A stretch of 64,000 bases of DNA from Bradyrhizobium nivariense (GTDB lineage: Bacteria > Pseudomonadota > Alphaproteobacteria > Rhizobiales > Xanthobacteraceae), in assembly GCF_029846715.1 (NCBI RefSeq), contig NZ_JARVWW010000038.1:1-64000 (forward strand), read 5' to 3'. The stretch's first letter is position 1, and every line of letters starts with the position of its first letter. Positions 43,910 through 53,163 of this stretch are shown piece by piece. Below the pieces are notes generated by a model. The model saw only the letters and a list, made by a program, of their open reading frames with translations, ran no database searches and was not told where the DNA came from. Both the position numbers and the translations under genes were made by a program.

Positions 43910-45821
43910 GGTCTGGGATGTTCTTCGGCGTATGGCAGTGTCAGGCGGAATGTCGCCCCCGCGCCGGGCGTGCTCTCGACCGACAACTGGCCGTCGTGAG
44001 CTTCCACCGTCGTCCGGCAGATCGCAAGTCCCATGCCCATTCCCCCGGGTTTCGTCGTGAAGAACGGATCAAACAGGCGCGGTATGTCGTCAGGCCGGAT
44101 GCCGGGGCCGCTGTCCTTTACCGTGATGGCGAGACGCTCGCCGTCGACGGCGCTGGCGCGCAGCTTGACGGTCCGGGAACCGGGCTGATCCGACATGGCC
44201 TGACCGGCATTGACCAGCAGATTGACGAGCACTTGCTGAAGCTGGATCCGGTCGCCGCGAATTGGCCGCAGGCCATGCTCGGTCTCGAAGGTGAGGACGA
44301 CGTCGTCCTTGGCGAGCTCCCGCGCGACCAGAAGGGCCGCTTCCTCGATGATCTCGGCGATATCGATACTGTCCTGCTGGGCGGGCGCCTTCTTCAGGAA
44401 GGTCCGGATGCGAGCCACGGTCTCGCTGGCGCGGCGGCCCGCCGCGACGACCTGGACAATCGCGGCCGCGACCTCGTCCAGATTGGGCACCTCGCGCCGC
44501 AGCCAGCGCAGGCCGGCCTCGCCGCTGGTGACGATCGCCGCCAGCGGCTGGTTGACCTCGTGGGCAATGGAGGCGGTGAGCTCGCCGAGGGTGGCGACGC
44601 GCGCGGCATGGGCCAGCTCCGCCTGCGCCGCGAGCAGTGCATCCTGCGCCTGCTTGCGCTCGGTGATGTCGACGACAAAAGCGAGCACGTTGCGATCGCC
44701 GTCGGGTCCGGAGGGGAAAGTGATCGTGAACAGCACGGGAACCTTGCGTCCGTCGAGCCTGACGAGCTCGGTCTCACCCTCGTAGAACGGCTCGCTTTCA
44801 GCAAAGGCGATCAATGCGCCGAGGAAACTCCGGTCGTTCTCGCCGAGAAGCAGGTCGACATTCTCGATAAAGGCCGAGGCGCCGTTTGCACCTGCCATCT
44901 TTTGCAGGGCCGGATTGACGTCGGTGATTTTGGCGAGCCGGCGGGCATTCCGGACGAAATCGGGATGTTGCGCCAGATGGTCGCGCAGGCCGACTCCCGC
45001 GGTGTCCAGCGATTGCAGCGCGATTCGGACTTCTCTCCAGTCCTCTTCGACCACGCCGATCCGGCTGGCGTCGAACATCCGGCGGTATCGCCGCTCGCTC
45101 TGCACCAATGCGCTGTGCGCAGCCACGCGGTCGGTGACGTCGGTATGCGTCTCGAGAACCCCGACGGGCTTGCCGAGACGGTCGTGCTGCAAGGCCCATC
45201 GGGCATCGACGGTGAGCACGGCGCCGTCTTTGGTCCGCTGCAGCACGCAGCCTTCCCATCGGCCGGTGTCGAACAGGCCGGCTTCGATGATTTCGCGCCG
45301 GTCGGGATAGGTGGTTTGCAGAAGCTTGTCGGCGAGCTGTCCGACCGCCTCGTCGGTCGACCAGCCATAGGCCTGCTCGGCGGTCTTGTTCCAGAAGTGA
45401 TCACGCCGCCGCGATCCCTGACGAAGATCATGTCATGCGAGAGGTTGAGCAGGCGCGCCTGGGCCGCGAGGCGCTTCGTCGCCGCGTGATTCTGCAGCGC
45501 CAGCAGGGTCGTGATCCCGATCGCCGCGAGGCTCACCAGCATGCGCACGGCGGGCGAGGCGATGCTCTCCAGATCGTGCGACAGCACATAGGCGATAATC
45601 GTCAGGACGACGCAGCCGGCCGCGGCGACGATGGTGTCGTCGCGCCGGTTGGTCTTCGCCGCGAGCAGGATCGCCACGACATAGAGAACGGCGACCGCGC
45701 CCTCGAGCGGCGTCAGCACGTCAACCAGGAAGACCGCGACGGCGAGGATGGCGGAGCAGAACCGCAAGCCGACGCGGCTCATGGATGAACCCGTGGGTCG
45801 ATCATGAGTCGTCATCGTCAC
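43906..45821 (-). pseudogene. PAS sensor histidine kinase with a frameshift
   Basis: The 5' part encodes a membrane block and PAS start up to HDMIFVRDRGGVIT. The frame then changes, and the next frame reads FWNKTAEQAYGW and runs through more PAS sequence, HisKA (LGELTASIAHEVNQPLAAIV) and ATPase boxes to the stop at 43906. At 45397-45398 the codon after ATC has only two bases (AC before TTC TGG AAC). The span is 1916 nt, one short of 639 codons, so a single-base deletion restores the frame. It may be a true mutation or an assembly error. The start is GTG 45821 or ATG 45815. The domain order matches the intact kinase at 25836. Confidence 0.8.
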
Positions 45822-46260
45822 TGGCAGTCGCTCTTCTCATACCAGCGGCGTTGATGCCGCGATTTGATCGCGTTCACAACATCCCGCGGCGTGATTTTCG
45901 TGCTCTCGTGGAAGACCTGCGCGCCACGCAATCCGGCGAAAGTGCCGGCAGACGGCATTCCCGGGAGAAACCGGCCGGCTCGTGTGGTTCCATCGGCGAA
46001 TCTGTGCAAAGCGCGTCAACTTACCGCAGGCACCGCACGCCGCGATTCGCGTCCGCGATGCCGGTGAGCACAGCACCGTCGCGCTTACCCGGCGAACATG
46101 CCGCGATCATACCTAGGTATGACACGGTTAACCCGAGAACCTATCGATGCACCCGCGCGTAGAATGGATCGCGCGGACCGCCGAACTACTCTGCTCCCAT
46201 GACATTCGGACAAGCCGGTCAGGCGATGCCGGATCGAAAACGGGACAAGGAGATTCGACG
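45822..46260. other. Intergenic region between divergent regulators
   Basis: About 440 bases lie between the kinase (minus) and the AraC gene (plus). It holds a 16-bp perfect palindrome at 46107-46122. A 63-codon minus-strand frame (45818-46009) ends overlapping the kinase start, but has no ribosome site or recognisable family, so it is not called. Confidence 0.4.
46107..46122. promoter_or_regulatory. 16-bp perfect palindrome, candidate operator
   Basis: TCATACCTAGGTATGA is fully self-complementary. It lies 139 bases upstream of the AraC-family gene and about 285 bases upstream of the divergent kinase operon. Dyads of this size suit a dimeric HTH regulator such as a LuxR-type response regulator. 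Confidence 0.45.
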
Positions 46261-47115
46261 ATGTCGCTGCAGATGTCACGCTCACAGACAATCAAGGATC
46301 ATGACGTTCGCGCGATCGATATCTCGGAAATCGATCGCGATCGGCTCGGGCTGTCGAAACTTCCTGACCGCTTCGGCGAAGACGGAACGATGTTATCCTT
46401 CGTCCATCTGGACGTCGCCCTGGCAGTCGAGACGCGTGCGGCAGACGTCGAGCGATCTGCCGCTCGCGGACCAGGCTTCAGGGTCTCCGCAAAACTCCTT
46501 GCGGGATCGCCTGCCGACAGCGAGCGGGCGTTTACAGCAGGAGAATTCACCGATCCGGTCATGCGGCGCCTGTCGGATGCGCTCGCGGCGACAGAAGCCG
46601 CGCACGATGTCCATTCGGGGATCATGGCCGACGCCCTGCGGCTTGCGATCCTCACCCGGACGTTCAGTCGGCAAGCGTCCGGCGCACCGGCCGCACTCGA
46701 CCCGGCCGATGGCGTTCACGAGGAAGGAGCCTGCCGGACCGTGCGGTCGCTGCAGACCTGGCGCCTCAAGCGCGTTCTGGAATATGTCGACAAGAATCTG
46801 GCCGCCAAGATCACGCTTCAGGACATGGCCGCGGTCGCCGGCCTGAGCCGGATGCATTTCGCCGCACAGTTCCGCGCAGCCGTCGGTGACCGGCCTCACG
46901 AATATCTGCTGAGGCGCCGCATCGAGCGCGCCCAGGAGCTGCTCAAGCAGGCCGAAGTCACTCTGGTCGATATTGCCCTGACCGTGGGCTTCCAGACCCA
47001 GGCGCATTTCACCACGGTGTTCAAGCGCTTTGTCGGCGATACGCCGTATCAATGGCGGAGCGCCTATCTCGCGCAATTCATGCCGCTGCCGCGCGCAAAG
47101 GCAGGCCCGTCATGA
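46261..47115 (+). CDS. AraC-family transcriptional regulator
   Basis: A 284-residue protein. The C-terminal domain (about 190-275) has both AraC helix-turn-helix motifs: LQDMAAVAGLSRMHFAAQFR and LVDIALTVGFQTQAHFTTVF, then GDTPYQWR. The N-terminal 180 residues resemble no sensor domain I can name. ATG 46261 is supported by CAAGGAG; an upstream in-frame ATG at 46147 has no such site. It lies divergent from the two-component array across a palindrome. Confidence 0.83.
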   Translation: MSLQMSRSQTIKDHDVRAIDISEIDRDRLGLSKLPDRFGEDGTMLSFVHLDVALAVETRAADVERSAARGPGFRVSAKLLAGSPADSERAFTAGEFTDPVMRRLSDALAATEAAHDVHSGIMADALRLAILTRTFSRQASGAPAALDPADGVHEEGACRTVRSLQTWRLKRVLEYVDKNLAAKITLQDMAAVAGLSRMHFAAQFRAAVGDRPHEYLLRRRIERAQELLKQAEVTLVDIALTVGFQTQAHFTTVFKRFVGDTPYQWRSAYLAQFMPLPRAKAGPS

Positions 47116-48363
47116 GCAATTTCGGCATTCACGCCCTGTTGCTGTCGCTGCTCGGCATTCACCCGGCGCTGACGCACCATGAATTCATGGGAATGGTCGA
47201 GATTGTCCGCGCTCTCGGCAATTCGTATCGCCTGGCCGCACTGGAGCCAGGGAGCGGTTTTCTCTACGGACGTTTCGCCTTCAATTTCTGCCGGGTCGTT
47301 GTGTCGTGTGTCGCGCGGTAGGCGGCACTTCGGTGGCACCCGGGCGTCGAGTATCCACGGCAGCGATTGTCTGAATTCAGCTGCGGCGAGTGAACCTCGC
47401 CCATCTCCCACTGAGCATCCAAACATCCGCTGGGCCTCGTATGACAGCCATCGTCGTTGCATCGCTCTGCCTTTCCGCGCTGCCCTGTCTAGGGCAAAAA
47501 AAGCGGTCTGGCGGAGGATCAAGGCGCCGCCGCTAACACGCCGTGCAATGAGCGCAATGGTCGTGCGAAGTAGGTCTAGCCATGTAGCGGTCTCCCGCTA
47601 CCATTTCCCCGAGCTTCGCATGTCCGTCCTTCACCAAATGGTGCGTGTCCTGATCTTGGTGGATTGGGGATGCGCGGTCGTGCTCGTAGCGATGGCAGTT
47701 CGCCTGGCATTTCTGAGAGCAGGCGAATTGCCGGAATGGCGCGGCCTTCAGTGCGCTTGAGCCGCAGCCGCCAGGTGCTCCCAAAACTCCGCCTCTGCGA
47801 GCAGCTTCCAACTTCTGTCAGGATTGCGCTCGGCAGTCTGCCGACAAAGCGATGCCATCGCGCGAAAGCGACGTGCTGTTTCCATGTCCGACCTCCCTGT
47901 TTTCCCCAAGCTTATTTTTTATTATTGCGATAGAGTCATCATGATTATGGGCCAGAATTAATTTTATCATTTTTGCAAAACCCGATTAGCTGACATGTCA
48001 TCTGTGGGAACCGCTTTCGTTTGCCTTCGCATCTGCTTCGAACGCTATTTGGGTTTACAGACGGCTTGCTGCACCTCGCGCAGTTCCGGGGAGCAAGGAA
48101 GAATCCACCACTGGGTCTAGGCGTATCTAAGAAGCGTCGCCCATCAGCAACACAGTACCTGCCGAACCGCGCGAGCAAGCATCCAACGTTCCGAACCGAC
48201 TGACCACCGCGAATAGATTCAAATCGGTCCGTTGCCGAGCACCTGAAACGAACTTGCGATCGGCCCGGCGGAAATGCCGGGCTAATGCGTTCAATGGAAC
48301 AACGAACAAACCGAAACGTGGATTGTGGCCAGCCTCAGGTTGGTCTCATCGGGAGTAACGCAC
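47116..48363. other. Gene-poor region with AT-rich patch
   Basis: About 1250 bases with no firm gene. Candidates are a 69-codon frame overlapping the AraC stop (ATGA at 47112) and a 46-codon frame at 47620-47760 with one transmembrane segment (LILVDWGCAVVLVAMAVRLA); both lack good support. An AT-rich patch at about 47900-47985 contrasts with the GC-rich surroundings. A hairpin GCCCGGC/GCCGGGC lies near 48263-48282. Confidence 0.35.
48296..48320 (+). promoter_or_regulatory. EcfG-like general stress promoter
   Basis: GGAAC (48296-48300), a 16-base spacer and CGTG (48317-48320) closely resemble the alphaproteobacterial general-stress consensus GGAAC-N16/17-CGTT. It lies 44 bases upstream of the DUF2934 gene. 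The last base departs from consensus. Confidence 0.4.
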
Positions 48364-48528
48364 ATGGCAGGTCCTCCAACCCCAAAGGACATTGAGCGCC
48401 GGGCATATCACCTGTGGGAGCAGGCAGGCATGCCTAACGGGCGTGATCGAGAGTTCTATCTGGAAGCGGAACGACAGCTTGGGGAAGAGTTGATTCGCCA
48501 CGAACTCAAAATGCCGGATACGCTGTAG
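48364..48528 (+). CDS. DUF2934 protein
   Basis: A 54-residue cytosolic protein that is essentially one DUF2934 domain: DIERRAYHLWEQAGMPNGRD followed by REFYLEAERQLGEE. The family is common in Bradyrhizobium and other Proteobacteria; its biochemical role is unknown. The start follows GGGAG by eight bases; a 13-codon in-frame extension is not part of the domain. A general-stress-type promoter lies upstream. Confidence 0.8.
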   Translation: MAGPPTPKDIERRAYHLWEQAGMPNGRDREFYLEAERQLGEELIRHELKMPDTL

Positions 48529-48557
48529 AATACAGCAAGAAAAGCCCGGCGCGCCAT

Positions 48558-49298
48558 TCATGGAGTTGCGATCAATCCGCTATCCGTCGCCACTATCCAA
48601 CGGTTGCCCCAACGCACGATAGAGTCGATGCGCCCAATGCCGGGGACTGTGTCGCCGCGCATTGCCATCCGAACCCCATCCGGCCCACCGAGAACCGCCG
48701 TCCCGCCTCGAACATCAAGCACGGTCCAACCCTCAATCGTTGTCGGTCTTGTGTCTGGCGCGGGCGCAAGAGGTGCTCTGGGCTCTATCGAGCCGGTCAC
48801 AGTCACATCTGCTTGGAGAGCCGGAGAGGTCGTGCTTGAAGAGTCCGTTGAGTGAGCCCCATCCGACCATCTGGCCAGAGGCTTGGCGGAAATGCTCGTT
48901 CGACCTGCGGAGACCTGATTTACAGTTGATGGTGTTTGCAAAAGTGACGTGGATGCCGTCCTTCGGGCGCCTTCGGTCTTGACCGACTTTGTTTGGGCAA
49001 CTTGGCGCAAAGGCATTTCTGGTTGAGTGATAGCATTGAGGACCGAGCTAGTTGCAGCACCGTGCCAACTTAGCCCGCCAGCCCCTCCTAATCCAAAGCC
49101 CGCAACCAGTGCGCCTGCGACCAGCCAGGTAGTCCGCTTTCGATAACCGTCCGGCTTCAATAACGCCAGAACCTCATCTCGACTGGGATTTGAGAAATCC
49201 CAGGGGTCCAACATCGCAGGCTGCGTTCGGCCTTCGCTGGCGCCTTCAGCAATCGTCGCCCCGAGCTTTTCCAAGGTACTCGCCTGGTGCAATCGCAT
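48558..49298 (-). CDS. Inner-membrane protein with conserved C-terminal domain
   Basis: A 246-residue protein. Residues 1-70 are cytosolic, with PWDFSNPSRDEVLALLKPDG, then one transmembrane helix (TTWLVAGALVAGFGLGGAGG). A long Ser/Thr-rich linker follows, then a compact C-terminal domain (GWTVLDVRGGTAVLGGPDGV, continuing RMAMRGDTVPGIGRID). That tail pattern recurs in Bradyrhizobium membrane proteins of unknown function and slightly resembles GspC/PilP domains. ATG 49298 is the first start giving a sensible N-terminus. A short frame at 49157-49453 with a strong GGGGAGG site overlaps its start out of frame. Confidence 0.66.
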   Translation of the reverse strand: MRLHQASTLEKLGATIAEGASEGRTQPAMLDPWDFSNPSRDEVLALLKPDGYRKRTTWLVAGALVAGFGLGGAGGLSWHGAATSSVLNAITQPEMPLRQVAQTKSVKTEGARRTASTSLLQTPSTVNQVSAGRTSISAKPLARWSDGAHSTDSSSTTSPALQADVTVTGSIEPRAPLAPAPDTRPTTIEGWTVLDVRGGTAVLGGPDGVRMAMRGDTVPGIGRIDSIVRWGNRWIVATDSGLIATP

Positions 49299-49792
49299 GA
49301 TCGGATTCCTGGTGGCTCCGCAATGATCCTGCTCGGAACTAAACCAACCCTTAACGGCTGATCGGCCGCAGCCGGAATAATGACTACAGGAATCGTGGAG
49401 AGGATGATCGTACCGGTGGTCATCCGGGCAGAGGTTGAATTGCTGGTCGGCATCGTGAGGTCCTCCCCGGGCGGCGCCGGAGGGGTTTGTGCCCGTTAAA
49501 ACCGCAGCGGCGCCGGCCGGCGTGTCGCGCGCTTGGGTTCCTGAGATGATCCGAGCGGCGTGTCCTCTCGCGCATTTCAGCTTACATGGGGACGTCAATT
49601 GCCGCGCATCTGTGTCGACGAGCCTGGATTTGTACGGGGTACGCCAGTATGGGCCGGGCCGGTGCTCACGAAGCTGGGGCATGAAAGCAACAGTCCGCAA
49701 CACGTTGCACTAGCGCACCACTGTTAATTTGCGCGATCGAGACGATTCAGGCCTGCTCTCTGCAACGAGCCTAGTAGCTGTGGGGGATCACA
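49299..49792. other. Intergenic region with one possible leader frame
   Basis: The only candidate is a minus-strand frame from ATG 49453 (MPTSNSTSARMTTGTIILST). It is preceded by GGGGAGGACC and runs 98 codons into the next gene out of frame. Its later codons look non-native, so it may be a short leader peptide or noise. Confidence 0.3.
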
Positions 49793-50056
49793 ATGACTGT
49801 CACGCGTGCGGTTGGCGCTGCTGCCTTGTTTCTGATGACGCTGAGCTCTGAAGCCTATGCTGTGCGCCAGCACAGACCGGGAGAGCGGATTTCTTGCTCA
49901 GAGGTCAAATACTACGTTGCCAAGTATTCGGCGGCGCTGGCTGAGATGTATGCCCGTAACCACGGGGCTACCGGCGCCCAGATCGAGCGGGCGCGGCGTT
50001 GCTTGGCCTCGAATGAGGCTGCCGAGACAGGGCAACGCCGGTCCTATAGCGAATGA
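49793..50056 (+). CDS. Small secreted hypothetical protein
   Basis: An 87-residue protein with a signal peptide at 1-23 (MTVTRAVGAAALFLMTLSSE, then AYA|VR). The mature part is short and helical: EVKYYVAKYSAALAEMYARN and ATGAQIERARRCLASNEA, with two cysteines (ISCSE and RRCLA). I recognise no named family. A GGGG-containing site lies about 12 bases upstream. Probably periplasmic. Confidence 0.6.
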   Translation: MTVTRAVGAAALFLMTLSSEAYAVRQHRPGERISCSEVKYYVAKYSAALAEMYARNHGATGAQIERARRCLASNEAAETGQRRSYSE

Positions 50057-50308
50057 GCATGACGCAGCCTTCGTGATAAAGCGCGTAGGCCGGGGACATC
50101 CTGCACGGTCAGGGCTGTACGCCCACCCGCGGTCGCAGCTGACGATCGAAATTAGCTTGATTGCCTTGCACAGGCAGATAGGCGTTCCGACTGGTGGCGA
50201 GGCGAGCGCGCGATTGCACACTCCCACGCGAGGCCGCTCCGCAGCCATGTCCTCCTTCACCGCTCATCGCATGCTCGTTCCCAATCATCGATGTCGGGGC
50301 ACATCCTT

Positions 50309-50500
50309 TTATCGCTCCGATTCGGTGCCAAGGGCTGTCGCAGCAATGGCACGCTCGACCTCGGAAGCCAATACGCTCAGATGATCGGCGAGCCTCGCGA
50401 ACAACTCTCGCTTTTGCAGGTCGGTGGCCAGATCGCTGATCGATTTGCAGTCGGCTGCATCGTTGCGGAGGTTCTCCAGCTGCTCCTGCATGTCTCTCAT
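50309..50500 (-). CDS. Small helical hypothetical protein
   Basis: A 63-residue protein, wholly helical: MRDMQEQLENLRNDAADCKS, ISDLATDLQKRELFARLADH, LSVLASEVERAI. I recall similar short proteins in many Bradyrhizobium genomes, but no function is known. It lies 30 bases after the small gene at 50531 on the same strand, so they may be co-transcribed. No signal peptide. Confidence 0.6.
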   Translation of the reverse strand: MRDMQEQLENLRNDAADCKSISDLATDLQKRELFARLADHLSVLASEVERAIAATALGTESER

Positions 50501-50530
50501 CGTCTGTGTACCCCAGAAGCACCCTCTGTT

Positions 50531-50725
50531 TCATTCAGTTGAATTGATGGAGGCGTACTTGAGCTCCCGTCGATCCATCTCCGAACGGAGCGATTCAGCA
50601 TAGGTGCGCAGATTGTCACCAACAACGCGGGAGCGTCCGCCATTCGCGCGATCAGCCAACACTTGTCGCCGCACACTTTCCCAAAGAGACAATAAGGTCT
50701 GATCTTTCGAGTTTGAAAAGTTCAT
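50531..50725 (-). CDS. Small helical hypothetical protein
   Basis: A 64-residue protein: MNFSNSKDQTLLSLWESVRR, QVLADRANGGRSRVVGDNLR, then SLRSEMDRRELKYASI. The pattern (short N-terminus, TLL..(W/Y)ESVRRQV, C-terminal basic helix) is one I recall from small Bradyrhizobium proteins of unknown function. A longer in-frame version to 51001 overlaps the Crp-type gene and is rejected. It lies upstream of 50309 on the same strand. Confidence 0.58.
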   Translation of the reverse strand: MNFSNSKDQTLLSLWESVRRQVLADRANGGRSRVVGDNLRTYAESLRSEMDRRELKYASINSTE

Positions 50726-50907
50726 CCACAGGCCCCCAGTACTTGGCGCGCCGATAGTACCGCGTACCTCATGAGCGGGATTGTTCGGTTGCGGACATTG
50801 CCGTGGAGAAGCCAGGCGCCCGTTGCACATTAGCCACATCGTCCATGGCCGGGATAACGGTTGATCGGGCCGAAAAGCGCGATGGTTTGCGGCATCGCCC
50901 GTTTCAT

Positions 50908-51651
50908 TTACTGCGTCGGCAGAACCAACGCGCGAGATAGGGCTGCATTCAGAGAGAAGATCCCTTCGATTTCGAGACGCATGGTATCGTGGCATTCGCA
51001 CGCCAGCGCTGCGAGCCGCGATGGATCGATCTCGATTTCGCCTCGCCGTTCAGATCTGATCGCGCCGGAAGCGCGCAGGTTGCGCATCAGGAGCGTCACC
51101 GTCGTTCGTCGCACACCCAGTATTTGCGAAAGCGCCTCTTGGGTGAGTGGGAGGACGTCGTGGTCGACGCGGTCGCGAAGATGGAGCAGCCAGCGTGCCA
51201 TGCGGGCTTGGACCGGATGCAGCGCATTGCAGGCCCCGCCGATTTGCAGCTGTATCAGCATCGCCTTGAAGTGAATCTGGACTGCGTGGCGGATCGCGGG
51301 GCTCCGGCTAAAAGCGGTGTGGAATCGCGATGCGGGGATCCGCGAGGCGATGCCCGCGGCACGAACGATGGCGGTAACGGCCGCAGGGGACGGCCCCAGC
51401 ACGGAAAGAGTGCCCACTGCTCCCTCGCGCCCTATTGCGGCGCTGGCGACCGTCTGCCCGTTGGCCATGTCGATCATCACAGAAATGGCGCCACTGTGAG
51501 GAAAGAGGACGTGCTCGGTCCGGTCACCCGCCTGCGAGACGACCGCATCCCGATCGAGCGCAACCATCTCTAGCTCGGGTGCCAGCAGATCGAGGTCCGC
51601 CGCCGGCAGGGCTGCCAGAAGTCGGTTACCAGTTCCGCTGGGAAGCGTCAC
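50908..51651 (-). CDS. Crp/Fnr-family transcriptional regulator
   Basis: A 247-residue regulator. An N-terminal cyclic-nucleotide-binding-like beta roll is present (about 15-140), then a dimer helix and a C-terminal winged helix with LTQEALSQILGVRRTTVTLL followed by MRNLRASGAI. It lacks the N-terminal Fe-S cysteines of FNR, and its phosphate-binding cassette is not clearly conserved, so no effector is assigned. Such single Crp-like proteins are abundant in Bradyrhizobium. Confidence 0.82.
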   Translation of the reverse strand: MTLPSGTGNRLLAALPAADLDLLAPELEMVALDRDAVVSQAGDRTEHVLFPHSGAISVMIDMANGQTVASAAIGREGAVGTLSVLGPSPAAVTAIVRAAGIASRIPASRFHTAFSRSPAIRHAVQIHFKAMLIQLQIGGACNALHPVQARMARWLLHLRDRVDHDVLPLTQEALSQILGVRRTTVTLLMRNLRASGAIRSERRGEIEIDPSRLAALACECHDTMRLEIEGIFSLNAALSRALVLPTQ

Positions 51652-52143
51652 TGCGGCCTGCCGCGAACCATCCGCCGCATCGCATTTCGAGTGTCATAGG
51701 GCGGCAAACTCGAACTTTGTTTGAATCCGTCTACGCCTCGCGCTCCGAAATCCAATTCAGCTGCGGAAGCTCTCAATCTCAAAAATAAAACTCCAACCAC
51801 ACGCAACCGCGAGGCGAATTTATGTCTCTCAGGATGATTGAAGAGTTAGATCCCAGTGCCACGCTGCACAATTGCAAAATGCGCATGGGTAATACCATAG
51901 GGAGTTCCAGTTTCCGGGACGCGGTAAACGCCGCGGCGATCTCGGAAGGGTGGGCACGAACCAGGCCTCGCCGGCACCGCGCGCGATGGTGGATGCCTTT
52001 CGCACTGCTGCAAGCACTTGCTCGCTGGCGCGGATCTCGTTTCCGGGCCGGAATGAATCCACCGCATTGCCGGATTTGAGCCGCATTGTGACCCAGGTCG
52101 CAGCCAAGGGTCATGCCGGGTGGGCGCAACACCGGGGTTTTTC
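51652..52143. other. Intergenic region with a possible frameshifted gene
   Basis: On the minus strand, frame A from 52107 reads RLKSGNAVDSFRPGNEIRAS, EQVLAAVRKASTIARGAGEA, WFVPT. Frame B then continues PSEIAAAFTASRKLELPMVL. Joining them needs one base inserted at about 51950. Both halves look protein-like, but I know no family, so the call is tentative. The short plus-strand frame at 51822-52079 is probably its shadow. Confidence 0.3.
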
Positions 52144-52893
52144 ATGTCCGGTCATTTGCGATTTTGCTTCGGCGCTTTTGTTCTTCTCGCAGGACTTTCA
52201 ACGGCGCCCGCGTCTTCGAATCCGTTTGCAGACTTCTTCAATGTCGCGCCCCAGACAGCCACTGCGACCGCTTCCGTAGAAAGGGAGTGCTTGCGGCGAC
52301 CCGGCAAGTTGACGGCGGACGGTCAGCACTGGGTCTATCGTCTGGACGGCCAACGCAAGTGCTGGTTTCTGGCGGCCGAGGGGATCGCGACGGTGAAGAA
52401 GCCGGCTCATCATCACGCCGCAAAGGATCGTGTCGCCGCTCCCGCTGAGAACGAGTCCGCGTGGCGCAAGGAGGCGCTCGTGGATGCGCGTGCGGAGCTG
52501 CTGCGCTCCGCACCGGCGACATCTCAACCGATGCTGCCCGCGTCCAAGCTAACGGTGGTTGATGCCGATCCCGTGGTTGCTATCGGGGCCGCGGCCCTCG
52601 TCCCATCGGCACCCGTCGCCAACCGCGCGACCGATCAGCTCACCCCTAGCCACCCCACCCAGCGCCAGGTGGACGTGGAGACGCTTCTGGCAGCCGCGCC
52701 GGCCGCCAGCGACGCGGTTGCCGTCTCCGTGACTCCGGCCTCACCCGTCGCCTTTCCTATTGCCGAGGCGGGCGATGACGGGCGAGGCTGGAGAGCAAAC
52801 TGGCTTGGCATGTTGCTGATGGCGCTGGGACTCGTTTCCGTCTTAAGCTCGAGCCGAACCGTTCGGGAGGCGATGCTGTTGCGCGATCGATGA
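52144..52893 (+). CDS. Secreted, membrane-anchored hypothetical protein
   Basis: A 249-residue protein with an N-terminal signal (MSGHLRFCFGAFVLLAGLST, then APASSN). A small Cys-bearing module follows (ECLRRPGKLTADGQHWVYRL, then DGQRKCWFLAAEG), then a Pro/Ala/Thr-rich linker and a C-terminal transmembrane helix (WLGMLLMALGLVSVLSS). The CL.RPG...DG..WVYRLDG.RKCWF module is one I recall from Bradyrhizobium proteins of unknown function. A likely disulfide joins the two cysteines. No strong ribosome site is seen. Confidence 0.62.
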   Translation: MSGHLRFCFGAFVLLAGLSTAPASSNPFADFFNVAPQTATATASVERECLRRPGKLTADGQHWVYRLDGQRKCWFLAAEGIATVKKPAHHHAAKDRVAAPAENESAWRKEALVDARAELLRSAPATSQPMLPASKLTVVDADPVVAIGAAALVPSAPVANRATDQLTPSHPTQRQVDVETLLAAAPAASDAVAVSVTPASPVAFPIAEAGDDGRGWRANWLGMLLMALGLVSVLSSSRTVREAMLLRDR

Positions 52894-52969
52894 GGTGTGG
52901 AACTAGGAATGCTTCCGTAAGAAGACGTCTCAGTATCTCGCCAGCGATCTCGCGAGGATCGGAGGCAGG

Positions 52970-53071
52970 ATGGGTAACTCACTAGCGACAATTGAGAAGG
53001 AGGTTGAGCGCGAGAGGGTAGCGGCCCTGGAGCAGGCGAACTCGACGAGCGAACCCGAATCTCGTTTGTAA
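52970..53071 (+). CDS. Possible 33-residue protein
   Basis: A short frame encodes MGNSLATIEKEVERERVAAL followed by EQANSTSEPESRL. GGAGG lies four bases upstream of the ATG, a little closer than ideal. The amphipathic charged helix resembles other small Bradyrhizobium proteins. It ends 93 bases before the DUF4440 gene start. Confidence 0.35.
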   Translation: MGNSLATIEKEVERERVAALEQANSTSEPESRL

Positions 53072-53163
53072 CTCAGAGGAGGCCCCCGGAATTGCTGTTG
53101 CGCCAAACGCGGTCTGAGATGCGGCATCCACTTCGAGGTCAAGATCGAAAATGGGAGATGATC

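Noticed and set aside
45818-46009. 63-codon minus-strand frame just before the kinase
   Set aside because: It ends overlapping the kinase start, but has no ribosome site, no signal and no recognisable motif.
47112-47321. 69-codon frame overlapping the AraC stop
   Set aside because: The ATGA overlap is suggestive, but composition and lack of any family make a gene unlikely.
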